From: Nocardia nova
GTDB lineage: Bacteria; Actinomycetota; Actinomycetes; Mycobacteriales; Mycobacteriaceae
Direction: 5' to 3'
NCBI RefSeq assembly: GCF_002933465.1
Contig: NZ_PSZE01000001.1
Coordinates: 62,001 to 126,000 of the forward strand
Length of the DNA stretch: 64,000 nucleotides
Both the position numbers and the translations under genes were made by a program. The notes below the pieces were generated by a model. That model did not search any database and was not told the origin of the DNA. It was given only the letters and a program-made list of their open reading frames with translations. Positions 38,649-49,620 of this stretch are shown here, piece after piece (position 1 is the stretch's first letter; every line of letters starts with the position of its first letter).

Positions 38649-39338
38649 TCATTCACCGGAGGTGGAAATGCCGCGCACTCGGCGCGGTGGAAGCAGCCGC
38701 CCGGTGAACCCGGCTGCCACCAGCCGGTCGTATGCGGCGCGAACCCCCTCGGGAACGTCCTGCTCGATGGCCCAGCCCTCGGCCGCGTATCGCCACACGC
38801 GTTGCGTATCCCCCACCAGCATCGTGACGACCCGCTCCACGTCGCCGATCCGCCGCACATAATCGTCGAGCGATTCCGGCAGCGAACCGCACACCACCTC
38901 GACGTCGGGCCACCGCTTCCGGCAGGTCGCATAACTGCGCCGCTGTTGATAGGGCCGGCAGATCAGCAGAGCGGATGTCACGACGCGGCCGCAGTCGCGC
39001 AGCATCACACGCGAAAAGTCGATGTTCTCAGCGGTATTCGTGGCCCGCGGCTCGACCAGCACAGCGTCGTCCGGAATCCCGAGCGCGACAGCGTGTTCAC
39101 GGTAGTGGACGGCTTCCCCCGCCGGAAACTCGGCGGCCGTCGTGGGCGCGTTGGCGCCGCTGAACACGATCGTCGGAAAGATCCCCCGCCGAAACAGCTC
39201 GGCCGCATACGTCGCCACCCCGATGTCATGACTCCCCAGCCCGATCCCAGCATCCACCGGCCGCACGTCATGATCCATGAGGTTGTAATCCCACAGGGTG
39301 CGCACATCGGACCGGATGGAGTCGGGAATCCAACGCAT
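38649..39338 (-). CDS. YdcF-like (DUF218) protein
   Basis: This 229-residue protein has a Rossmann-like DUF218 core: GLGSHDIGVATYAAELF, then TIVFSGANAP, VEPRATNTAENIDFS and LLICRPYQQRRS. These are the conserved loops of YdcF/SanA proteins. YdcF binds S-adenosylmethionine in E. coli, but the cellular role is unclear; SanA-type relatives affect the cell envelope. No signal peptide or membrane segment is seen, so it is likely cytoplasmic. It is a single gene downstream of the S10 operon on the same strand but separated from it by a terminator hairpin. Confidence 0.82.
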   Translation of the reverse strand: MRWIPDSIRSDVRTLWDYNLMDHDVRPVDAGIGLGSHDIGVATYAAELFRRGIFPTIVFSGANAPTTAAEFPAGEAVHYREHAVALGIPDDAVLVEPRATNTAENIDFSRVMLRDCGRVVTSALLICRPYQQRRSYATCRKRWPDVEVVCGSLPESLDDYVRRIGDVERVVTMLVGDTQRVWRYAAEGWAIEQDVPEGVRAAYDRLVAAGFTGRLLPPRRVRGISTSGE

Positions 39339-39434
39339 GCACCGATCGTACGAACGCGGCGGGCATTCACCTGCCGGGGTGGTTACCTCGCCCTGGCAAA
39401 GCCGAAGGCAGGGCGCTCGGCGGCTGGCGAATAC

Positions 39435-39472
39435 GCGAAGGCCCGCCTCCCAACCGGGAAGCGGGCCTTCGC
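39435..39472 (-). terminator. Terminator hairpin of the S10 operon
   Basis: A perfect 12-bp inverted repeat (39435-39446 with 39461-39472) has a 14-base loop and begins 43 bases after the rpsQ stop on the minus strand. There is no clear U-run. It separates the ribosomal operon from the YdcF-like gene. Confidence 0.8.
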
Positions 39473-39514
39473 ATTTCGACTACACAGCCGAGGCCGGGAG
39501 AAGAAGGAGACTTC

Positions 39515-39811
39515 CTACTTCGCCTTCTCCAGGACCTCCACCAGCCGCCACCGCTTGGTGGCCGACAGCGGACGGGTCTCCATCAGCTGCACGCGGTCGC
39601 CGACACCGGCGATCTCGTTCTCGTCGTGCGCCTTCACCTTCGAGGTGGTGCGGATGATCTTGCCGTAAAGCGGGTGCTTCACACGATCTTCCAGCTCGAC
39701 CACGATGGTCTTGTTCATCTTGTCGGAGACGACGTAGCCGATGCGCACCTTGCGCGAGCCACGCTCCTCCTGCTTGGCCGGCGTCTTGGCCGGGCCCTTG
39801 GCGTCACTCAT
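39515..39811 (-). CDS. rpsQ: Ribosomal protein uS17
   Basis: This 98-residue 30S protein of the OB-fold S17 family binds 16S rRNA early in assembly. The block [20 protein letters not shown] and the later [20 protein letters not shown] are diagnostic. An N-terminal extension of about 20 charged residues is common in actinobacteria. It is the last gene of the S10 operon here. Its ATG overlaps the rpmC stop (ATGA), and a terminator hairpin follows. The spc operon does not continue directly, as in mycobacteria. Confidence 0.97.
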   Translation of the reverse strand: MSDAKGPAKTPAKQEERGSRKVRIGYVVSDKMNKTIVVELEDRVKHPLYGKIIRTTSKVKAHDENEIAGVGDRVQLMETRPLSATKRWRLVEVLEKAK

Positions 39812-40047
39812 GCCGCGTCTCCCTTGCCTTCAGGACCGGAGGCCAGGCCGAGCTCGCGCTCACGCATGACCGTGTAGATGCGCGCGATCTCATGACGAAC
39901 CACACGCAGGCGCCGGTTGTTCTGCAACTGGCCGGTCGCCATCTGGAAGCGCAGGTTGAACAGCTCTTCCTTCGATTCACGCAGGCGGGCGACGAGCTCG
40001 TCCTCGTTGAGCTCGCGCAGGTCTGCGGCCGGAGTTCCGGTAGCCAT
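39808..40047 (-). CDS. rpmC: Ribosomal protein uL29
   Basis: This 79-residue 50S protein of the L29 family is a two-helix protein near the peptide exit tunnel. It has [20 protein letters not shown] followed by [20 protein letters not shown], the family core. The ATG at 40047 shares one base with the rplP stop (TGATG), and the stop overlaps rpsQ. An earlier in-frame start would add 11 residues from inside rplP and is not used. Confidence 0.96.
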   Translation of the reverse strand: MATGTPAADLRELNEDELVARLRESKEELFNLRFQMATGQLQNNRRLRVVRHEIARIYTVMRERELGLASGPEGKGDAA

Positions 40048-40463
40048 CAGAACTGCTCCTCCCTGGTCACGATCCTGCACTTCATCGGGAGCTTGTGCAT
40101 CGCGCGGCGCAGCGCCTCACGAGCGGTCTCCTCGTTCGGGTAAGACATCTCGAACATCACGCGACCCGGCTTGACGTTCGCGACCCACCACTCCGGCGAA
40201 CCCTTACCGGAACCCATGCGGGTTTCGGCCGGCTTCTTGGTCAGCGGGCGATCCGGGTAGATGTTGATCCAGATCTTGCCGCCACGACGGATGTGGCGGG
40301 TCATTGCGATACGCGCCGACTCGATCTGCCGGTTGGTGACGTAGGCCGGCTCCAGAGCCTGGATGCCGAAGTCACCGAACGCCACCGAGGTGCCGCCCTT
40401 GGCCATACCGGTACGACGGGGGTGATGCTGCTTGCGGTGCTTGACCTTGCGGGGCATCAACAT
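40047..40463 (-). CDS. rplP: Ribosomal protein uL16
   Basis: This 138-residue 50S protein lies at the A-site tRNA elbow and peptidyl-transferase region. It opens with the standard [15 protein letters not shown] and contains [16 protein letters not shown] and [16 protein letters not shown], all diagnostic. The length equals that of mycobacterial L16. It lies three bases after rpsC and overlaps rpmC by one base. Confidence 0.98.
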   Translation of the reverse strand: MLMPRKVKHRKQHHPRRTGMAKGGTSVAFGDFGIQALEPAYVTNRQIESARIAMTRHIRRGGKIWINIYPDRPLTKKPAETRMGSGKGSPEWWVANVKPGRVMFEMSYPNEETAREALRRAMHKLPMKCRIVTREEQF

Positions 40464-40466
40464 GGG

Positions 40467-41264
<798 letters not shown>

Positions 41265-41702
41265 TTACTTAGCCCCTCCCTTCCGGCGGCTGCGGGCGGA
41301 GGCGCTGGCAGTGTTAGGCAAGCTCTCGACCTCGATGGTGATGTGGCTGGTGCGCTTGCGGATCCGGAACGCACGCCCCTGGGCGCGCGGCTGGAAACGC
41401 TTCATGGTCGCGCCCTCGTCGACATACGCCGTCGAGATGACCAGGGTGTCGGGGTTCAGGCCGAAGTTGTTCTCGGCGTTCGCCGCGGCGCTGGCCACGA
41501 CCTTGGCGACGGGTTCGCTGGCGGCCTGCGGTGCGAAGCGCAGGATGTTCAGCGCATCCTCGACCCGCTTGCCGCGGACCAGGTCCACGACGCGGCGAGC
41601 CTTCATCGGAGTGACGCGAACGTGCTTCGCGGTCGCGCGCGCGGTCGGGTTCCGAGGTTCGGATTCGCTCAGCTGTGTTGTTTGGCTCTTCGCTTCGCTC
41701 AT
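41265..41702 (-). CDS. rplV: Ribosomal protein uL22
   Basis: This 145-residue 50S protein lies at the exit tunnel. The core runs from [20 protein letters not shown] through [20 protein letters not shown] to the basic tip [14 protein letters not shown]. About 22 extra polar residues precede the core. The start overlaps the rpsS stop (ATGA). The beta-hairpin that narrows the tunnel and can carry macrolide-resistance changes is intact. Confidence 0.97.
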   Translation of the reverse strand: MSEAKSQTTQLSESEPRNPTARATAKHVRVTPMKARRVVDLVRGKRVEDALNILRFAPQAASEPVAKVVASAAANAENNFGLNPDTLVISTAYVDEGATMKRFQPRAQGRAFRIRKRTSHITIEVESLPNTASASARSRRKGGAK

Positions 41703-41980
41703 CGCCGCTTGCTCTTCCGATCTTCCTTGACGTGGCTCCGGAACGTCCTGGTCGGCGCGAACTCACCGAGCTTGTGCCCGACCATGTTCTCCGAGACGAA
41801 CACCGGCACGTGCTTGCGGCCGTCGTGGACCGAGAACGTGTGGCCGATGAAATCGGGGATGATGGTCGAACGACGCGACCAGGTCTTGATGACCTGCTTG
41901 GTGCCCTTCTCGTTCTGGACGTCCACCTTCTTGAGGAGGTGTTCGTCGACGAACGGGCCCTTCTTGAGGCTGCGTGGCAT
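41699..41980 (-). CDS. rpsS: Ribosomal protein uS19
   Basis: This 93-residue 30S head protein starts [19 protein letters not shown] and contains [20 protein letters not shown] and the conserved [17 protein letters not shown]. It has the usual length for the family. It lies between rplB and rplV, the universal S10-operon order, and overlaps rplV by four bases. Confidence 0.98.
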   Translation of the reverse strand: MPRSLKKGPFVDEHLLKKVDVQNEKGTKQVIKTWSRRSTIIPDFIGHTFSVHDGRKHVPVFVSENMVGHKLGEFAPTRTFRSHVKEDRKSKRR

Positions 41981-41994
41981 CTTTAACCTCCTCC

Positions 41995-42825
<831 letters not shown>

Positions 42826-42858
42826 GAGTTCTTCTCTGCTTTCTGGAAAGCCGACCGC

Positions 42859-43164
42859 TTACGCGACCGGGCCTCCGAAGATCTCGATGGGCTTGCTGTC
42901 GGCCGAGATGGTCACGAGCGCGCGCTTGGTGCTCTTGCGCTGGCCGTAACCGAAGCGGGTCCGCTTGCGCTTGCCCTGACGGTTGGCAGTGTTGACGCTG
43001 GTGACCTTGACGCCGAAAACCTTCTCGACGGCGATCTTGATCTGCGTCTTGTTCGAGTCCGGGTGCACCAGGAAGGTGTAGGTGCCCTCTTCGATCAGCC
43101 CGTAGGACTTCTCGGAGATCACCGGCGCGAGCAGGATGTCGCGGGGGTCGGCGATGGTGGTCAC
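42859..43164 (-). CDS. rplW: Ribosomal protein uL23
   Basis: This 101-residue 50S protein lies at the tunnel exit and docks trigger factor and SRP. The motifs [35 protein letters not shown] and [20 protein letters not shown] are diagnostic. The GTG start overlaps the rplD stop (GTGA), so the two are translationally coupled. Confidence 0.97.
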   Translation of the reverse strand: MTTIADPRDILLAPVISEKSYGLIEEGTYTFLVHPDSNKTQIKIAVEKVFGVKVTSVNTANRQGKRKRTRFGYGQRKSTKRALVTISADSKPIEIFGGPVA

Positions 43165-43874
43165 TTGCTTTCCTCCTGTGCCGCGGAGCCGGGCTGTGAT
43201 TCCTGGGCCGACTCCGTCGGCCCGTGCACGAACGCGTTGAGCGCCTCGACGCTGAACACGACGTCATCGCTGAGCAGCACGTCGTAGGTGTTCAGCTGGT
43301 CCGGCGCGATCGGGTGCACACCCTGCAGGTTCGCCACGCTCTTCCACGCGGTGACATCTTCGCGACCCACCACGACCAGGACCTTCTTGCGGTCCGACAG
43401 CTCGGCCAGGAAGTTCTTGGCGGCCTTGGTGGACGGCGTCTGGCCGGCGACCAGTTCGCTGATCACGTGGATGCGCTCGTTACGGGCCCGGTCCGACAGG
43501 GCGCCACGCAGCGCGGCGGCCTTCATCTTCTTGGGCAGACGCTGCGAGTAGTCGCGCGGCTGCGGGCCGTGCACGGTGCCACCGCCGGTGAACTGCGGCG
43601 CGCGGGTCGAACCCTGGCGGGCGCGGCCGGTGCCCTTCTGGCGGTACGGCTTCTTACCACCACCGCGGACGTCGCCGCGGGTCTTGGTGGCGTGCGTGCC
43701 CTGGCGAGCCGCGGCCTGCTGGGCCACGACGACCTGGTGCATCAGCGCGATGTTGGCAGTCGCGTCGAAGATCTCCGCGGGGAGTTCGACGGTGCCGTTG
43801 GTTTTGCCGCCCGGCTCTTTGACCGGAAGCGTAAGATTGGTTGCCTTTTCCGACTTGACAGTGTCGGTGCTCAT
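43161..43874 (-). CDS. rplD: Ribosomal protein uL4
   Basis: This 237-residue 50S protein has an extended loop that reaches the exit tunnel. The loop segment [20 protein letters not shown] and the following [20 protein letters not shown] are conserved. The protein has about 20 extra N-terminal residues and an acidic C-terminal tail of about 15, as in relatives. The ATG overlaps the rplC stop (ATGA). Confidence 0.97.
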   Translation of the reverse strand: MSTDTVKSEKATNLTLPVKEPGGKTNGTVELPAEIFDATANIALMHQVVVAQQAAARQGTHATKTRGDVRGGGKKPYRQKGTGRARQGSTRAPQFTGGGTVHGPQPRDYSQRLPKKMKAAALRGALSDRARNERIHVISELVAGQTPSTKAAKNFLAELSDRKKVLVVVGREDVTAWKSVANLQGVHPIAPDQLNTYDVLLSDDVVFSVEALNAFVHGPTESAQESQPGSAAQEESK

Positions 43875-44560
43875 GCCCGGGCACCACCCTTCGCAGCACT
43901 CTTGACGATCACGATGCCGCCCTTGCGGCCCGGGATCGCGCCCTTGATCAGCAGCAGGCCGTTCTCGGCGTCCACCTTGTGGACCGAGAGGTTCTGCGTG
44001 GTCACGCGGTCGTTACCCATCCGGCCGGCCATCCGCATGCCCTTGAACACGCGGCCCGGGGTGGAGCAACCACCAATGGAGCCCGGCCGGCGGTGCACGG
44101 CCTGCGCACCGTGGGCGGCGCCCTGGCCACGGAAGCCGTGGCGCTTCATGACACCGGCGTAGCCCTTGCCCTTGCTGGTGCCGGTCACGTCGACGTAGGT
44201 GCCCTCTTCGAAGACATCCGCCGACAGTTCCTGGCCCACCTCGAACGCGGCGGCATCGGCGACGCGGATCTCGGCGACGTGGCGACGCGGGGTGACACCG
44301 GCCTTGGCGAACTGCCCGGCGACGGGCTTGGTCACCTTGCGCGGGTCGATCGCGCCGAAGGCGAGCTGAACGGCGGAGTAGCCGTCGCGCTCTTCGGTGC
44401 GGATCTGAGTCACGACGTTCGGTCCGGCCTTGACGACGGTCACCGGAACGACGCGGTTCTTCTCGTCGAACACCTGGGTCATGCCGAGCTTGGTGCCCAG
44501 GATGCCCGCGGCGGGCCGCGTCTTGGCGTCAGTCGCCGGTCCTTGCTTCTTCTCAGTCAT
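43871..44560 (-). CDS. rplC: Ribosomal protein uL3
   Basis: This 229-residue 50S protein reaches the peptidyl-transferase centre. [15 protein letters not shown] opens the domain, [20 protein letters not shown] is the central family signature, and [17 protein letters not shown] follows. ATG 44560 gives the normal length; the longer open frame upstream runs into rpsJ and is rejected. A 14-base gap separates it from rpsJ. Confidence 0.97.
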   Translation of the reverse strand: MTEKKQGPATDAKTRPAAGILGTKLGMTQVFDEKNRVVPVTVVKAGPNVVTQIRTEERDGYSAVQLAFGAIDPRKVTKPVAGQFAKAGVTPRRHVAEIRVADAAAFEVGQELSADVFEEGTYVDVTGTSKGKGYAGVMKRHGFRGQGAAHGAQAVHRRPGSIGGCSTPGRVFKGMRMAGRMGNDRVTTQNLSVHKVDAENGLLLIKGAIPGRKGGIVIVKSAAKGGARA

Positions 44561-44574
44561 ATCTGCAATCCCCG

Positions 44575-44880
44575 TCACTGAATGTTGACGTCGACGCTGG
44601 CCGGCAGATCGATGCGCATGAGCGCGTCGACCGTCTTCGGCGTCGGGTCGAGGATGTCGATCAGCCGCTTGTGCGTGCGCATCTCGAAGTGCTCGCGCGA
44701 GTCCTTGTACTTGTGCGGCGAGCGGATGACGCAATACACGTTCTTCTCGGTCGGCAACGGCACCGGCCCGACGACGCGGGCACCGGTGCGGGTCACCGTC
44801 TCGACGATCTTGCGCGCAGACGCATCGATCGCCTCATGGTCGTAGGCCTTGAGCCTGATGCGGATCTTCTGTCCCGCCAC
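44575..44880 (-). CDS. rpsJ: Ribosomal protein uS10, first gene of the S10 operon
   Basis: This 101-residue 30S protein is also known as NusE, which joins transcription antitermination complexes. [40 protein letters not shown] and the [18 protein letters not shown] block identify it. The GTG start has AAAGGA nine bases upstream. It is the promoter-proximal gene, and all eleven ribosomal genes follow in one direction with overlaps or short gaps. Confidence 0.98.
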   Translation of the reverse strand: MAGQKIRIRLKAYDHEAIDASARKIVETVTRTGARVVGPVPLPTEKNVYCVIRSPHKYKDSREHFEMRTHKRLIDILDPTPKTVDALMRIDLPASVDVNIQ

Positions 44881-45321
44881 GCTGAGTGTCCTTTTCTCCG
44901 CTTACGTTGTGACCCAGGAGCTTTCGCTCCCGAACCACCCTCATTTGCACAGCCCGAACACACGAAGACGCATCAGCCACCAACACGACCGGGGCGCACC
45001 CGATCCATCGCCGCTGTTCATCTGTCATGGTTCTTCCGGTCCACGCGGTCGGGCGTGTCGCCTCTCCGCTCATTCTTCGACCCCGGGCATACTTCACCTG
45101 CTGGGTCTCGGAACTTCGTCCCGGACGTACCCGCGCCGGACTCGACGCCGATACTCAGTGGGTCCTGCTCACCTACCGGCGATGAACGCACACCACCGCT
45201 GCAGGCAACCCGAACAGTATGCCCGAGGCCCCCCACCCACTCCAAATCGGGGGTAGTCCGCCCCGGCGGACGCGCCGCGGCCCTGGTCGGACGATACCGG
45301 GCCGTGCGGCGGCGCGTCTAA
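44881..45321. promoter_or_regulatory. S10 operon leader and promoter region
   Basis: This gap has no credible gene. It must hold the rpsJ promoter and a long 5' leader on the minus strand. A small hairpin of 5-bp stem with a GAAA loop (44917-44930) lies near the rpsJ start. No clear -35/-10 pair and no L4-binding S10 leader of E. coli type could be recognised by eye. Confidence 0.45.
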
Positions 45322-45337
45322 CTTACTCCAGAGTAAG
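45322..45337. promoter_or_regulatory. Palindromic operator before the hotdog thioesterase gene
   Basis: An inverted repeat CTTACTC-CA-GAGTAAG has seven-base arms and a two-base spacer and ends eight bases before the ATG at 45346. The size and position suit a TetR-type repressor site that overlaps the promoter or start region. No regulator is adjacent. Confidence 0.6.
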
Positions 45338-45345
45338 ATATCGCC

Positions 45346-45822
45346 ATGACCACAGAGACCGCTACCTATCGCGGCTGGAAGAAGCTCCCCGACAACCGCC
45401 TCGGACACGCCCTGTTCTCGGTCGGCATGATCGCCCGCGTCCCCTACTTCGGCACCGTCGTGCCCAACGTCGTGCGGCTGGAACCGGGATTGTGCGAGGT
45501 CACCGCCCCCAAGTGGTTCGGGATCCATAATCACCTGGGCACCTTCCACGCGATCGCGGCCTGCAATCTGGCCGAGGTCGCGATGGGCATGCTGAGCGAG
45601 GCGACGGTTCCGACCACCCACCGCTGGATCCCCAAGGCGATGAACGTGCGGTACCTGGCCAAGGCCGAATCCGGTCTGCGCGCGGTCGCGAAGCTCGATC
45701 GGATTCCGGACTTCGCGACCCTCACCGAAGGGACGGAAGTGGTCGTCCCGGTGTCGATCTACGACAAACACGGCGTCGAGGTCGTGCACGCCGACATCAC
45801 TACCTGGGTGACGCCGAAGTAG
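45346..45822 (+). CDS. Hotdog-fold thioesterase-like protein (DUF4442)
   Basis: This 158-residue protein has a single hotdog domain. APKWFGIHNHLGTFHAIAACNLAEVAMG is the helix-bearing core of the PaaI/DUF4442 group, with an Asn-His pair where acyl-CoA thioesterases hold catalytic residues. It probably hydrolyses or binds an acyl-CoA, but the substrate is unknown. No signal peptide is present. A tight palindrome sits directly before the start, so expression is likely under a TetR-type repressor of lipid metabolism. It is convergent with the lipase gene, 14 bases apart at the stops. Confidence 0.8.
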   Translation: MTTETATYRGWKKLPDNRLGHALFSVGMIARVPYFGTVVPNVVRLEPGLCEVTAPKWFGIHNHLGTFHAIAACNLAEVAMGMLSEATVPTTHRWIPKAMNVRYLAKAESGLRAVAKLDRIPDFATLTEGTEVVVPVSIYDKHGVEVVHADITTWVTPK

Positions 45823-45836
45823 CCGATCGGGCCGGC

Positions 45837-46769
45837 TCAGCAGGACGGGGGTGGCGGCGCGCCGGCGACCGCGGCCGCGATCTCGGCGATCGCGCGCGGA
45901 TTCGACAGCAGTTCGTTGTGGCTGACCGCCAGCGCCGGGCACCCGTCCTGGATCCAGATATTTCGGTTGTCCCCCTCCGGATCTGCCAGCAACGCGGTCT
46001 CCGCCGGGGTGGTCACCTCGTCGGTGCGGCTCGCGATCGCGGTGTAGCGGATACCCGGCGGGGCCTCGCCGTTCACGTTCAGCTTGTCCAGCGTCGGCGT
46101 GCCGGGGACCTGTTCCGCGCCGGCCGGCCCGAAGACCTGCGCGGCAATCTCCTGCCCGTTCATGCCGAGCGCGCCGTAGAACGGGAACATCGTGGGCAGG
46201 CCCGCGAACGTCGACCCGCGATACGGCGTGCCGACGGTGACCACGCTCGCGACCGCCTCCGGATGCCGCCGCACCAGCTCGCGGATCTCGGTGCCGCCGG
46301 TGGAATGGCCGACCATGATGACCTTCGGTGCCCCGGTCATACCGCGCACCATGGCGACGAAAGCGCTCAATTCCACGGCCGACGAGGAGATATCCGCGAC
46401 GCCGTAGACGATATTGCCCTGGAGCGCCGAAGCCACCGGACCCAATCCCGGCCACCCGGGATTCGATACGCCGTTCAGTCCGAGTGTGGGTAGCGGCACC
46501 CGGCCCACGTTGGCGGCGAAGACGCAATATCCCTCGCGCCGCAATTCGGGGGCCAGGGCGCCGAAACTGCGCTGCGCATCGGTGGCCGCACCGTGTGCCA
46601 GGACGACCGGAAAGGGCTTGTCCGTTGTCGGCCGGCAGCCGAAATCGTTGGCGCCGGGCAGTTGCGGCACTTCCATCGGAAATGCATTCGCCTTCGGAGC
46701 TTGTCCGGCGACCACGGCGATAAGGGCACAGAGAAGCACAGCAACCGCCGAGGACCGCACCGTACTCAT
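45837..46769 (-). CDS. Secreted lipase/esterase (alpha/beta-hydrolase)
   Basis: This 310-residue protein has a signal peptide (MSTVRSSAVAVLLCALIAVV, cleavage near KANA). The mature enzyme has the oxyanion region VVLAHGAATDAQRSF, the nucleophile elbow GHSTGG near residue 154, an acidic residue in RTDEVTTP and the catalytic histidine in VSHNELLSNP near the C-terminus. This is the pattern of actinobacterial class 2 triacylglycerol lipases. Four cysteines could form two disulfides, fitting an exported protein. ATG 46769 is used; the same frame upstream has no homology. The physiological lipid is unknown. Confidence 0.87.
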   Translation of the reverse strand: MSTVRSSAVAVLLCALIAVVAGQAPKANAFPMEVPQLPGANDFGCRPTTDKPFPVVLAHGAATDAQRSFGALAPELRREGYCVFAANVGRVPLPTLGLNGVSNPGWPGLGPVASALQGNIVYGVADISSSAVELSAFVAMVRGMTGAPKVIMVGHSTGGTEIRELVRRHPEAVASVVTVGTPYRGSTFAGLPTMFPFYGALGMNGQEIAAQVFGPAGAEQVPGTPTLDKLNVNGEAPPGIRYTAIASRTDEVTTPAETALLADPEGDNRNIWIQDGCPALAVSHNELLSNPRAIAEIAAAVAGAPPPPSC

Positions 46770-46922
46770 GGCAACCCATGGTAGATGAACAAATGAGTAA
46801 CTCTTTGTTCCCGTAGCTGAGGGCTTCATTACAATGACTTGGCGATTAGGTGGCAATTTCGCATACCTGAGCAGCTCATATACGCGTTGCGTATCGCCGC
46901 GCGCGGCTGCGGGCGACATCGG

Positions 46923-47984
46923 TCACAGCCCCAGACCTGCGGCGAGAACCGGCCAGGACTGTTTGAGATCGTCCTGCCAGTAACCCCAGGAGTGGGTGCC
47001 CGTCGGCCGGAAGTTGTAGGTGGCGGGAATCCCCAGCGAATTCAACCGGGACTGCATATTGTGCGCGCAGTAATCGGTTCCGGCCTCGATGATGCCGCCG
47101 AGGACGATCTGATTGGAGAAGCCCCAGGCTCCGGGCAGCGAATACTTTCCGCCGTAGTTGTCGTAGGGTCCGGGCAGGCCGGTGCCGTTGGCGATATAGA
47201 TCGCCTTACCCCGTAAACCCTCCGCCTGGACATAGGGATCGTTTCGCACCCAGTTCGGGTCTCCCGGTGGCCCCCACATGTTCTCGACATTCGACAGCCC
47301 CCATTCCTCGACGGTGAGCCGCACGAATTCCCGACCGACCGGATCGCTTGTTTGCGCGCACCCGCTGTAGGAGCCGACCGCCGAATACAGGCCGGGCGTG
47401 GTGGCCGCCAGCGCCAGTGTCGTGGTGGCCGACATCGAATATCCCGCGATGCCATTGCGACCGTTGGCATTCAGGAATTTGTCCAGCAGCGGCGGCAATT
47501 CCTCGGTGAGGAAGGTGCGCCATTTGTTGCGGCCAAGGCGCGGATCGTCGCGCTCCCAATCGGCGTAGTAGCTGAACATCCCCCCGATCGGCGTGACGAC
47601 GTTGACGTCCTTGTCCGCCAGGAAATCCCAGGCATCGGTTCGCGTCGCCCAGGTCGCACCGTCGATGCCGCCGCCCGCGCCCAGCAGCAGGTACAGCACC
47701 GGCCGCGGCGTGGACTGATCGGCGGCTCGCTGGACCTGAACCTCGATGTCCTTCCGCATGGAGGCCGAATGGACCGTGACGGTCTGATGCCGCGGATCGT
47801 CGCTACGCACCCCGACGATCGCGGATTCCGTTCCCGCCGAACCGGACGGCGACACCGGATCGGCCGAACCGGTTGGCGGGCAGATCATCAGCACACTCGC
47901 CGCGAGCACCGCCGCCGCAACCGATCCGATTCGCGGCATGGATCTGTGCCGCGGAATCCGCCCCGTCTCTCGAAACCTTCGCAT
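46923..47984 (-). CDS. Antigen 85-type mycolyltransferase/esterase (first paralogue)
   Basis: This is a 353-residue exported esterase of the antigen 85 family, which transfers mycolic acids onto trehalose and arabinogalactan in the cell wall. Signal sequence residues are about 15-45. The nucleophile motif is AGYSMSA. The block RNKWRTFLTEELPPLLDKF, a GGIDGATW loop and the terminal GTHSWGYWQDDL, with the catalytic histidine, match the family. The ATG at 47984 has AGGGAGAA upstream. A second copy lies at 57701-58774, about 10 kb away, and the two differ around the nucleophile. It supports a mycolic-acid-bearing host. Confidence 0.9.
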   Translation of the reverse strand: MRRFRETGRIPRHRSMPRIGSVAAAVLAASVLMICPPTGSADPVSPSGSAGTESAIVGVRSDDPRHQTVTVHSASMRKDIEVQVQRAADQSTPRPVLYLLLGAGGGIDGATWATRTDAWDFLADKDVNVVTPIGGMFSYYADWERDDPRLGRNKWRTFLTEELPPLLDKFLNANGRNGIAGYSMSATTTLALAATTPGLYSAVGSYSGCAQTSDPVGREFVRLTVEEWGLSNVENMWGPPGDPNWVRNDPYVQAEGLRGKAIYIANGTGLPGPYDNYGGKYSLPGAWGFSNQIVLGGIIEAGTDYCAHNMQSRLNSLGIPATYNFRPTGTHSWGYWQDDLKQSWPVLAAGLGL

Positions 47985-48157
47985 ATCGTTCTCCCTGGCC
48001 ACCGGCAATTCGCGAGCACCCCCCGACGGCGCCCGTGGTCTCAGGTTATGAACTGCCCCAACGCATTTCACGACGCGAATTGCTACGCCACGAGTTTTCG
48101 GGGCGTAACATCCACGGCCCCCGTGGCGATGTGGGGCCGGGCTGGGAGAATGCAGCC

Positions 48158-49393
48158 ATGAGTGCGCAGCATGCCCGCCGAGCCGATCTGTGCGTGGTCG
48201 GGCTCGGGCCGACCGGCCGTGCCGTCGCACACCGCGCTATGCGGGCGGGGCTCGACGTGGTGGCGGTGGATCCGCGGCCCGAGCGGCTGTGGCCGCCGAC
48301 CTTCTCCTGCTGGGTCGACGAACTTCCCGCATGGCTGCCACACAGCGCGATCGCCCAGCGCATCGAGGCGCCCACCGTCTGGACGCAGACGCCGCATCGA
48401 ATCGAAAGGCCGTACTGCGTACTCTCCAAACCCGGGCTACGCGATGCGCTACCTCTAGACGATGCCACCGTGCTGGCCGGTCGCGCTACCTCTGTCGACG
48501 CTCATCGCGTCGACTTGCAGGACGGCAGCACGATCACGGCCACCACAGTGGTGGATACCCGCGGGCTCGCCTCGCCGGGGGCGCGGCGCACCGCCAGCGC
48601 GCACGGCATCTTCGTCGATGCCGAACGGGCGGCGCCGATGGTCGGCGACGGCGAAGGACTGCTGCTGGATTGGCGCGACGAGAACGGCGCGGGTCCGGAC
48701 GAGCCGCCCTCGTTCCTGTACGCCGTCCCACTCGGCGACGGCACGGTGATCTTCGAGGAGACCAGTCTCGGCCTGCGCGGCGGTATGCCGCAGCACGAAC
48801 TGCGCCGGCGCACCCTGCGTCGGCTCGCCGCACACGGCATCCGGCTGCACGGTGACGAGTCGTCCGAGGCCGCGCACTACCCGCTGGATCAGCCACCCCC
48901 GCCGATGCGTAGTTCGGTGCGCGGAAACAACCCGGTTCCGTTCGGCTCCCGCGGCGGAATGATGCATCCGTGCACCGGCTACAGCGTCGCCAACTCGTTC
49001 GCCCTGGTCGACACACTGGTGGATGCGGTGCGCAGGGGCTGCGATCCGGTCGCCGCGTTGTGGCCGTGGCAGGCGCGGCTGGTGTATTGGATGCGGATGC
49101 GCGGCCTCTACGGCTTGGGACGGTTGACGACCGCGCAATCGATCTCGATGTTCGAGGCCTTCTTCACCGCCTCCCCCCGCCAGCAGCGGGCGCTGCTGGC
49201 GGCGCACGACGACTACGCGGCGCTGGGCGCGGTGCTGTTCATGACGGTCTCGCGGACCTGGCCGTTCCGCTGGCGATTCGATCTGGTCGGCTGGGCGAAC
49301 CGCAACCGCTGGGTGGGCTACAACTATCCGGCGGCGACGTCGGCCCCGGTGCTCGACGCGGCGCTTCCGGAAGACGGGAGCGCGGGCGGCTAG
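48158..49393 (+). CDS. crtL: Lycopene cyclase, CrtL type
   Basis: This is a 411-residue flavoprotein-like cyclase. The dinucleotide motif LCVVGLGPTGRAVAHRA lies at residues 11-27, the family motif IFEETSLG near 205 and MMHPCTGYSVANS near 270. These mark CrtL-type lycopene beta-cyclases, which close the ionone rings of beta-carotene without net redox change. GGGAG lies nine bases before the ATG. No other carotenoid genes are adjacent, so the precursor pathway must be elsewhere. Pigmented Nocardia commonly have scattered carotenoid genes. Confidence 0.88.
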   Translation: MSAQHARRADLCVVGLGPTGRAVAHRAMRAGLDVVAVDPRPERLWPPTFSCWVDELPAWLPHSAIAQRIEAPTVWTQTPHRIERPYCVLSKPGLRDALPLDDATVLAGRATSVDAHRVDLQDGSTITATTVVDTRGLASPGARRTASAHGIFVDAERAAPMVGDGEGLLLDWRDENGAGPDEPPSFLYAVPLGDGTVIFEETSLGLRGGMPQHELRRRTLRRLAAHGIRLHGDESSEAAHYPLDQPPPPMRSSVRGNNPVPFGSRGGMMHPCTGYSVANSFALVDTLVDAVRRGCDPVAALWPWQARLVYWMRMRGLYGLGRLTTAQSISMFEAFFTASPRQQRALLAAHDDYAALGAVLFMTVSRTWPFRWRFDLVGWANRNRWVGYNYPAATSAPVLDAALPEDGSAGG

Positions 49394-49522
49394 CCGGCGG
49401 GCAGAACCCCGGCCAGCAGCCCGCGCCGGTACGCCGCTGCGACCGGCGACCGCTCCCCGAGCAGCGCCAGTTCCTCCGCACTCCCAGGTGGGCCGCCGCG
49501 GGTGGCGACGAGACGAGAATGA

Positions 49523-49550
49523 TGGTTAACTTTGCGAATTGTGGTTAACT
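49523..49550. promoter_or_regulatory. Direct repeat TGGTTAACT upstream of the TetR gene
   Basis: Two exact copies of TGGTTAACT (49523-49531 and 49542-49550), with a centre-to-centre spacing of 19 bases, lie 70-98 bases before the regulator start. Each contains the palindrome GTTAAC. The spacing, about two helical turns, suits two repressor dimers or a double-headed regulator. It may be the autoregulatory operator. Confidence 0.55.
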
Positions 49551-49620
49551 TATGCTGACTTGTCCGGCGCTGTCAACAAGTCGGCGCCGTCGACGAGCCG
49601 AAACGCAGAAGGAGAGGTAT

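Noticed and set aside
49393..49430. Terminator after the lycopene cyclase gene
   Set aside because: The inverted repeat is imperfect (unequal arms), so it does not meet the standard of the three hairpins listed.
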